Shown one piece after another: positions 58,844 through 64,000 of a stretch of DNA of 64,000 nt. The translations under genes were made by a program, and so were the position numbers. The notes beneath the pieces were generated by a model that was given only the letters and a program-made list of their open reading frames with translations, was not told where the DNA came from and searched no databases. Numbering within the stretch: position 1 is the stretch's first letter; every line of letters begins with the position of its first letter. Location of the stretch: assembly GCF_010723735.1 (NCBI RefSeq), contig NZ_BLLB01000002.1, positions 1-64,000 on the forward strand. Direction: 5' to 3'. Source of the DNA: Mycolicibacterium hippocampi. Its GTDB lineage: Bacteria; Actinomycetota; Actinomycetes; Mycobacteriales; Mycobacteriaceae.

Positions 58844-59743
58844 TCAGTCCGACGAGTCGTTCAGCGTGCGGTCGAGAAAATCTGCGACTGCCGAGGTGAA
58901 GGCGTCGTTGTCGTCGCCCGCAACCATATGACCCGTACCCGAAACGTCGACAGCCTCGGCGTGCGGTACGACTTCGAGGAACTCCTCGACCGACTGCTGC
59001 GATGTCACATCAGAGTGGACGCCGCGGACAAGTAGCGTTGGTGCTCGCACGCGGCGCGCCCCTTCGACGAGCAGTTCACTTATGGCGCCGAATCTTTCCG
59101 CGCCGGTTGCGGGATCGCCCTGCAAGAAATCGAAGTTGGAGGCTACGAACGCTGGATCCCATCGCCAGATCCACCGACCGTCATCGCGTTGCCGCAGCAC
59201 TTTGCGGAGTCCGTCCAGGTTCTTAGGACGAGCGCGATGGCTATTGTACTCGGCAATGACGTCCGCAGCGTCATCGAGCGTTTCGAATCCGTCGGGGTGG
59301 GCGGCCATGAATGACACGACGCGGCGTGCTCCGTGAAACTCCATTCGGGGAGTGATGTCGACCAGGACGACGGCTCCCCACAGGTCCGCGGGCGCCACCA
59401 AGTGCGTTCCCAACACAGTCATGCCGCCCAAGGAAGCGCCAACGACAGCCGGCGGACGACCATCGCTGGCATATCGGCGAATGGACAGCAGGTCGGATGC
59501 GAGCCGGTCGAGATCGTATCGACCATTGGGGTCCCACTCGCTGTCGCCGTGACCGCGGGCGTCATAAGCGACGACGGTATAACCGCGCGCGTGTAAGCGG
59601 CGCGCAGTGGCCGCCCAGGCGTGGCGGTTCTGCCCACCGCCGTGCAGCAGTATGACGACTGCGCGGGCGGATTCGTGTCGGTAGATATCGGCTGCGAGAG
59701 CGGTTCCGTCTTCGGTGCGGACGCACTCGAACGTAGAGCTCAT
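58844..59743 (-). CDS. Alpha/beta hydrolase
   Basis: A 299-residue hydrolase. The oxyanion segment is LLHGGGQNRHAW, the nucleophile serine is in VVGASLGGM, the acid in RGVHSDVTS and the histidine in GTGHMVAGD. It resembles esterases and C-C bond hydrolases in degradative pathways. ATG 59743. It is next to a thioesterase and faces the TetR/P450 pair. Substrate unknown. Confidence 0.85.
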   Translation of the reverse strand: MSSTFECVRTEDGTALAADIYRHESARAVVILLHGGGQNRHAWAATARRLHARGYTVVAYDARGHGDSEWDPNGRYDLDRLASDLLSIRRYASDGRPPAVVGASLGGMTVLGTHLVAPADLWGAVVLVDITPRMEFHGARRVVSFMAAHPDGFETLDDAADVIAEYNSHRARPKNLDGLRKVLRQRDDGRWIWRWDPAFVASNFDFLQGDPATGAERFGAISELLVEGARRVRAPTLLVRGVHSDVTSQQSVEEFLEVVPHAEAVDVSGTGHMVAGDDNDAFTSAVADFLDRTLNDSSD

Positions 59744-59795
59744 TTGGTGTGCCCTCGACGGTCACCTCGGACGGCGTCCTCGTTCCACGACCGGA

Positions 59796-60230
59796 TCACG
59801 AGGCGCTCTGGCCGACGACGGTCACTGTTCCCTGCGCGGCGCATACCGGGCGCCCCGTATTGGTGATGTCGATCCTGGCGACGCCGCTACGCTTACCCAG
59901 CGCGATGATGTCGGTGACCGCAACGCAGACTCCACTGGACACCGGACGCAGCAGGTTCAGTTTGAATTCGGTTGTGGCGACCCATGACCCAGGAGCGATC
60001 ACCGGATAGAACACCACGCCCAAGCAGTGGTCGACCATCGCCGACAGGCAACCGCCATGCAGAGTGCCGAACGGAGTCAACAGATCGGCCCGGGCGTCCA
60101 TTTCCACGACCAGCCGCCCGGCGGAGAACTCGATGTGGCGGAAGTCCAAGTACTTGGAGAGCCCTCCCGGGGTTCCCGCCGCATGCTGGAACTCCTCGGC
60201 TATTTGCTTGTTGAACTGCGGGAAGTCCAT
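59796..60230 (-). CDS. PaaI-type hotdog thioesterase
   Basis: A 144-residue hotdog protein with the core GTLHGGCLSAMVDHCLGVVF and the flanking VATTEFKLNLLRPVSSG strand. It is shorter than the other two in the window and lacks their CxGCGxDNPHG start. It would act on aryl- or acyl-CoA. ATG 60230. It lies between the alpha/beta hydrolase and a TetR gene on the same strand. Confidence 0.85.
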   Translation of the reverse strand: MDFPQFNKQIAEEFQHAAGTPGGLSKYLDFRHIEFSAGRLVVEMDARADLLTPFGTLHGGCLSAMVDHCLGVVFYPVIAPGSWVATTEFKLNLLRPVSSGVCVAVTDIIALGKRSGVARIDITNTGRPVCAAQGTVTVVGQSAS

Positions 60231-60278
60231 GGTCAGCGCCTCGTTTCGTGCTGCGATACCGATGCCATGGCTGAGACA

Positions 60279-60926
60279 CTACTCCGCAGTTGTCGCAGCA
60301 ATGCAACTGTGAGTGTCGGCCAGTAGAGCGGGAAGCAGGAATCGACGCAAGAACGCGTCGATGCCTTCGGGGCTGCGGTGCCGCGGGCCGCGAACCGAGA
60401 GCAAGCTGAGGATGATGCGCAGAATCCATTCGGCCGCGTCATCGACCGAGACGCCGGCTTCGAGTTGATGCCAGTGTGCGGCGAACACGGGTCGCAGGAA
60501 CTCGGCGACGAGTTCGAACAGCGCCACCGACGTTCCCTCGGCCAGTCCCACGCCGGCGAGTTCATCGTCGCTGGCGAAGAGCATGCCGATTATCGGTTCG
60601 CGACGGGCCGCGCGCACCGTGACTGCAACGAACTCCAATATGGCAGAGCCTAAGTCTGTATGCGCCAAGATCCGTCCGCTGATACGGTTCAGGTAACGTT
60701 CCGCTGCGCGCACGATGACACCGGATACGACGGATTCGCGACTCGGGAAGTAGCGATAGACGGTGGCGCGCGATACGCCCGCTTGCCTGGCGATGTCCTC
60801 CATCGTGGTGCCCGGCAGACCTTTGCGTTGTTGGCATGTTTCGGCGGCGTCGAGCAAGCGGTCACGCGCCATGTCGCGGCTCCGTGCAGGTGCCGCGTCG
60901 CCCCGTCGCAACGGTCTTCTCGTCAC
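60279..60926 (-). CDS. TetR-family regulator
   Basis: A 215-residue repressor with HTH RLLDAAETCQQRKGLPGTTMEDIARQAGVSRATVYRYFPSR. GTG 60926 is taken as the start; the frame stays open further without similarity. It is divergent from the thiolase-like remnant, with an inverted repeat between. Ligand unknown. Confidence 0.82.
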   Translation of the reverse strand: MTRRPLRRGDAAPARSRDMARDRLLDAAETCQQRKGLPGTTMEDIARQAGVSRATVYRYFPSRESVVSGVIVRAAERYLNRISGRILAHTDLGSAILEFVAVTVRAARREPIIGMLFASDDELAGVGLAEGTSVALFELVAEFLRPVFAAHWHQLEAGVSVDDAAEWILRIILSLLSVRGPRHRSPEGIDAFLRRFLLPALLADTHSCIAATTAE

Positions 60927-60976
60927 GAGTACGAGTATGCCCTGCCAAACCGATTCGCTGTGCCGGATACCGGCGG

Positions 60977-61021
60977 TTGTCGCATGGAACCGGATGTGAC
61001 AATATCGCAGCCATGTCGCAT
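60977..61021 (+). promoter_or_regulatory. Inverted repeat, candidate TetR operator
   Basis: TTGTCGCAT (60977-60985) and ATGTGACAA (60994-61002) pair in eight of nine positions over an eight-base spacer, and a further half-site ATGTCGCAT lies at 61013-61021. It is placed between the TetR gene and the remnant at 61054. Confidence 0.55.
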
Positions 61022-61053
61022 AGAAGGCGTCGACGATGAGCGTGAACTGACCA

Positions 61054-61730
61054 GTGGCCATCCAACCACGCACTCCTGTTGTCGTCGGCGTCGGTGAACT
61101 CACACACCGCGGTGAAGACACCGTCGATCCCATCGATCTGGCCTCCGAGGCCGCGCGCCGAGCACTGCAGGATGCTTCGGCCGCGGTCGCGCACCGCATC
61201 GACATCGTGGCGACGCCGGGAATCTTGATGATTCCGCGCGACAATCCCGCGTCGAGGATCGCCGAAGCGACTGGGCTCACGCCGAACCATCGCATCAGCT
61301 GTCCGGTCGGCGGCAATACCCCCCAATACCTGGTCGAGGTCCTTGGCCGCCGTATTCGGCGCGGAGTCAGCGACGCGGCACTGATCGTCGGAGCGGAAAG
61401 CGGTGCATCAGGGCGAAAAGTAGCATCCGGTCGCGCGCTGTCGGAGCCGAGACCCATTGCGGTACGAGACGAGTCGCTTGGTGACACACGCCCGGGACTG
61501 AGCGAAGCCGAGATGCAAGCCGGACTACATTGGCCGCACGAGGTGTACCCGATCTTCGAATCCGCGATCGCGGCCCGATCAGGCCGCACATTCGACGAAC
61601 AGCGCCGCTGGCTGGGAGACCTGATGGCTCCGTTCACAGTTGAGGCGTCCCGACATCCCGAGCAGGCCTGGTTTCCCCGTGCCCGTAGCGCCGATGAGCT
61701 CAGCACGGTCTCCCCGGACAACCGGATGGT
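61054..61730 (+). pseudogene. Truncated thiolase-like (acetyl-CoA acetyltransferase-like) gene
   Basis: About 225 codons from GTG 61054 (RTPVVVGVGELTHRGEDTVDPIDLASEAARRAL, then DRMV-type TVSPDNRMV) match the N-terminal half of thiolase-fold proteins related to Rv1867, normally about 500 residues. After TVSPDNRMV the similarity stops abruptly and alcohol-dehydrogenase sequence follows. The catalytic half is missing, so it is not functional. Confidence 0.72.
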
Positions 61731-62177
61731 GTGTGAGCCGCAAGTTCGGCGCGGACCTGACCATCGACGTCACCGAAGACGACCCGGCGCAGGCCCTGCA
61801 AATGGCGACCGGCCCGGCTCGCAGACGTCGTCGTCGACGTCACCGCGAAGGCGCCAGCCGCATTCGCGGACGCCGTCGCACTCGCGCAGCCCGGCGGACG
61901 CGTGGTGGTCGCCGGCACACGCGGCGGCGGAGGAGCGCCGGGCTTCGAGCCAGACCTACTCGTATTCAAGGAACTACGCATCTTCGGTTCGTTGGGCGTC
62001 GACCACCCCGCCTACCGCAGCGCCATCGAGCTTTTGGTCTCGGGGCGGTGGCCCTTTAGTGAGTTGTCCCGCGACGTCGCGGGTTTCGCGGGCCTGCCGC
62101 AGTTGCTCGACGTCCTGGCCGGCGCCGAGTCGGAGCGGATTCCCGCTCTGCACAACGTCTTTGTGCCGATCGCCTGA
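61731..62177 (+). pseudogene. C-terminal remnant of zinc-type alcohol dehydrogenase (MDR)
   Basis: The fragment begins RKFGADLTIDVTEDDP, part of the Rossmann domain, and after a frame change near 61812 continues LADVVVDVTAKAPAAF, GGRVVVAGTRGGG and ELRIFGSLGVDHPAY to the stop at 62177. The N-terminal zinc-binding domain is missing. It is fused end to end to the thiolase-like remnant, so a deletion joined two genes. Confidence 0.75.
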
Positions 62178-62212
62178 CAGCGCCAAGTGGCGCCCTACCG
62201 AAAGGAAGCACC

Positions 62213-62788
62213 GTGAGCAGCCAAAGCCGGGTTGACATGCTTGCCCTGACAGATGCCCGCGAGCGCGCCGCTCAATGCGGGATTCCGGACGCCATGGCTG
62301 AACTGTCTGTTTTCAGGATCGCGCTTCATCAGCCCCCTGTGGCCATTGCATTGCATGGAATGCTGGAGGCGTTGCTGTGGAAAGGCGCGCTGGATGCGCG
62401 TCTGCGGGAGCTGATCATCATGCGAATCGGCTGGGTCACTGGTTCGGTCTATGAATGGACGCAACACTGGAGGGTTGCCCGCTTGCTCGAAGTGCCCGAA
62501 CGCGACCTGCTCGCGGTGCGCGACTGGCAGAACGCCGGCCACTTCGGCGAAGCCGAGCGGGCGGTAATGGCGGCGACAGACGAGACGTTGCGTGACGGCA
62601 CCATCTCGGATGAAACCTGGGCTGAGTGTCACCGCGCGTTGCACGGGGACCCGGCCGTCCTCGTCGAACTCGTCGCCGCGATCGGGAATTGGAGATTGTT
62701 CTCAGCGCTGCTGCGGTCCTTGCACGTGCCGCTAGAAGACGGCCTCGAAGCATGGCCCCCTGACGGAGTTCGACCCTCCGTTGACTGA
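62213..62788 (+). CDS. Carboxymuconolactone decarboxylase family protein
   Basis: A 191-residue CMD-fold protein. The core LDARLRELIIMRIGWVTGSVYEWTQHWRVARLLEVPE is typical of the family members found in aromatic or steroid catabolic clusters. No CxxC pair is visible. GTG 62213 follows GAAAGGAAG at good spacing. It comes 36 bases after the dehydrogenase remnant. Function unknown. Confidence 0.8.
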   Translation: MSSQSRVDMLALTDARERAAQCGIPDAMAELSVFRIALHQPPVAIALHGMLEALLWKGALDARLRELIIMRIGWVTGSVYEWTQHWRVARLLEVPERDLLAVRDWQNAGHFGEAERAVMAATDETLRDGTISDETWAECHRALHGDPAVLVELVAAIGNWRLFSALLRSLHVPLEDGLEAWPPDGVRPSVD

Positions 62789-62819
62789 AGGGTGATCGGC
62801 TCGCCATGTCGACTCCGTG

Positions 62820-63446
62820 CTATGACTCTGCCCCTAGCACCTGTTGGTCAGGATCTGACGATGTCGAACGGTCGGGCGGTTGCATCTGCAGACGGCGATT
62901 CCACCACCGAGGATTGCGCCGGGCCTGAAGACTGAGCCGACGGAATTCCATCCGCTGCAGTCGAAGGAGAACTGGAACACCCACCAGCGGGACGATCGCG
63001 CCACGGACCGCACCTCGGCGACCATTCTCCAGCAATCCGGCTACAGTACTGATTCCCGAAATGTAGAGAATACCGTTGTAAGGCACCAGGAGTGGGCCGC
63101 ATAGTCCTTCGCACTCGGACAGGCTTGGCACACCAAATCTCCAGCGCTTCGGCCAGTGTATGAAGTGAGCCAACACGGTCGTCAGGAACAGGCCGTTCAC
63201 AACACCGAGGACAGCCTCGTGACGCTTATCGGCACGTTCCGCCATGCGAAGTACTACTGCGGTGCTCATGCCCCAACCCGTCGCTGCCGGCACCGGTCCA
63301 ATCACCGACGCGAACGGCATCGCAACTCCGCACAGCAATTCGTAGAAGACATGCGCGCCCGCTGACACGGCGCCAACTTGTGTCCAGATTTGCCGAGACG
63401 CCTTCGGACGCTGACGGGACGGCGGTAATGGCCCTTCCGCCCGCAT
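62820..63446 (-). CDS. Unrecognised membrane protein
   Basis: About 208 residues with roughly four hydrophobic helices (SAGAHVFYELLCGVAMPFASVIG; AVLGVVNGLFLTTVLAHFIHW; LVPYNGILYISGISTVAGLL; GAIVPLVGVPVLLRL) and a basic tail. I do not recognise a family. The start is taken at ATG 63446; the frame is open to 63485. It lies convergent with the CMD gene and downstream of a metal-dependent hydrolase-type gene. Function unknown. Confidence 0.5.
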   Translation of the reverse strand: MRAEGPLPPSRQRPKASRQIWTQVGAVSAGAHVFYELLCGVAMPFASVIGPVPAATGWGMSTAVVLRMAERADKRHEAVLGVVNGLFLTTVLAHFIHWPKRWRFGVPSLSECEGLCGPLLVPYNGILYISGISTVAGLLENGRRGAVRGAIVPLVGVPVLLRLQRMEFRRLSLQARRNPRWWNRRLQMQPPDRSTSSDPDQQVLGAES

Positions 63447-63547
63447 CAGCGGAATGCCTGAACGCGTGATGCGGCCACGGCGCAACGCACTTCGTCGTGA
63501 AGAGGTCGTTCCATATGGCGGCTTTCACCACAAAAGTACTTGTCGAC

Positions 63548-64000
63548 CTACACATTACTCCGTAGCTGTTGGCCGCCATCGGCGTCGAAGAGTTCCTTGG
63601 TCCAACGTTCGAGGATTTCTGCGCTATCCCAGTCGTCGGGATGGAACCCGGCGTGGGTGTAGGAACGGAAGCGCTCAATCGCTGCTCGGCTGAACAGCGG
63701 GTTATGACGGAAGGCTCGAAGGCTGCGCAGCAACCGCACCGGGTTGTAGGCGGCACGATCGCCGGCCAGAGAGCGGGTGGTCTGGATGACCAACTCGGTG
63801 AACAATAGGAGACTGGCGATCCGCATTCCCCAGACCTTGGTTCGTTCGCTTCCACCGACCGTCTCGTAGACATCGAAAGCGACGGCCTTGTGCTCGCATT
63901 CCTCCAGTGCGTGCCAAAGCAGAATCGGCCGCACCTCGGTGTAGCCGATCAGTTCTTGAGCTTCGTCGCTGGTGAGAATGATCTCGGCGAATGTCGCCGT
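63548..64000 (-). CDS. Metal-dependent hydrolase-like protein (PF10118 type), partial
   Basis: The frame is open to the right edge, so the N-terminus is outside the window. The visible 150 residues include LIGYTEVRPILLWHALEECEH, with the His/Glu pattern (WHALEE-EHK) of the ferritin-like PF10118 family annotated as metal-dependent hydrolases, followed by VAFDVYETVGG and helices to the stop at 63548. Substrate unknown. Confidence 0.72.
   Translation of the reverse strand, partial: TATFAEIILTSDEAQELIGYTEVRPILLWHALEECEHKAVAFDVYETVGGSERTKVWGMRIASLLLFTELVIQTTRSLAGDRAAYNPVRLLRSLRAFRHNPLFSRAAIERFRSYTHAGFHPDDWDSAEILERWTKELFDADGGQQLRSNV

Noticed and set aside
58650..58931. Plus-strand 93-codon frame with one helix
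   Set aside because: After the first helix the sequence has no coding character and it runs into the antisense hydrolase gene; at most a remnant.
42981..64000. Insertion sequences explaining the truncated genes
   Set aside because: No transposase frame, terminal inverted repeats or target duplications seen near 55.4 or 61.7 kb; plain deletions fit better.

Overview
The window is about 64 kb of high-GC actinobacterial DNA. Its gene order matches the Rv3630-Rv3684 stretch of the Mycobacterium tuberculosis chromosome: flippase-like protein, galE, holB, adenylate cyclase, topA, cspA, helicase, tad locus, HAD hydrolase, acs, marP, nth, crp, whiB4, ponA2, Rv3683, Rv3684. The organism is therefore a Mycobacterium/Mycolicibacterium, probably an environmental fast grower, because the dpp permease operon that precedes acs in M. 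tuberculosis is absent and the last 13 kb is rich in lipid/terpenoid-catabolism genes. Naming rests on remembered family sequences and synteny; no database search was run.

Layout. 1-6.5 kb: a cell-envelope block (C-terminus of a Pls/PosA-type synthetase, M1 peptidase, flippase-like membrane protein, galE, large membrane protein, small CMD protein), all interrupted by many apparent 1-base indels. 6.4-13.4 kb: tRNA-Thr, holB, class III adenylate cyclase, topA, an Rv3647c-like gene and cspA. holB, topA and the cyclase carry the same kind of frame break, and since holB and topA are essential these are most likely sequence errors. 13.6-22 kb: an intact MrfA-like helicase, a PAS/GAF-like protein and a seven-gene tad (Flp pilus) operon. 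22-27 kb: HAD hydrolase, the Ms1/MTS2823 small RNA locus, an Rv3662c-like gene and acs. 26.5-42.7 kb: conserved stress and envelope genes (serine proteases including marP, epoxide-hydrolase-like ephE, Nudix, TlpA-like protein, nth, crp, MBL, RidA, a paired Get3-like ATPase, whiB4, ponA2, phosphoesterase, cysteine-synthase-like).

At 42.86 kb a tRNA-Pro(CGG) is followed by an integrated element of roughly 7.6-8 kb: integrase, excisionase-like protein, P-loop replication-type protein, a tight three-gene cargo operon (TIGR04255-like protein, HTH regulator, unknown protein with an SQTCDI motif) and a coiled-coil/zinc-ribbon gene. The cargo operon has its own promoter and a paired direct repeat at the transcription start, and is the best candidate in the window for an undescribed (possibly defence or toxin-antitoxin-like) system.

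51-64 kb is an accessory catabolic island: four TetR regulators with visible operators, four hotdog thioesterase/CMD-type genes, an F420-type LLM oxidoreductase, a P450, an alpha/beta hydrolase, and remnants (fadD stub, thiolase-like::alcohol dehydrogenase deletion fusion).

Regulatory links: crp lies in the window, and CRP-like palindromes occur at the Ms1 promoter, just upstream of acs and (twice) upstream of whiB4. The adenylate cyclase gene is also here, so cAMP synthesis, its receptor and several candidate targets are clustered. Many genes show a TANNNT -10 box 6-7 bases before the start codon, i.e. leaderless transcription.
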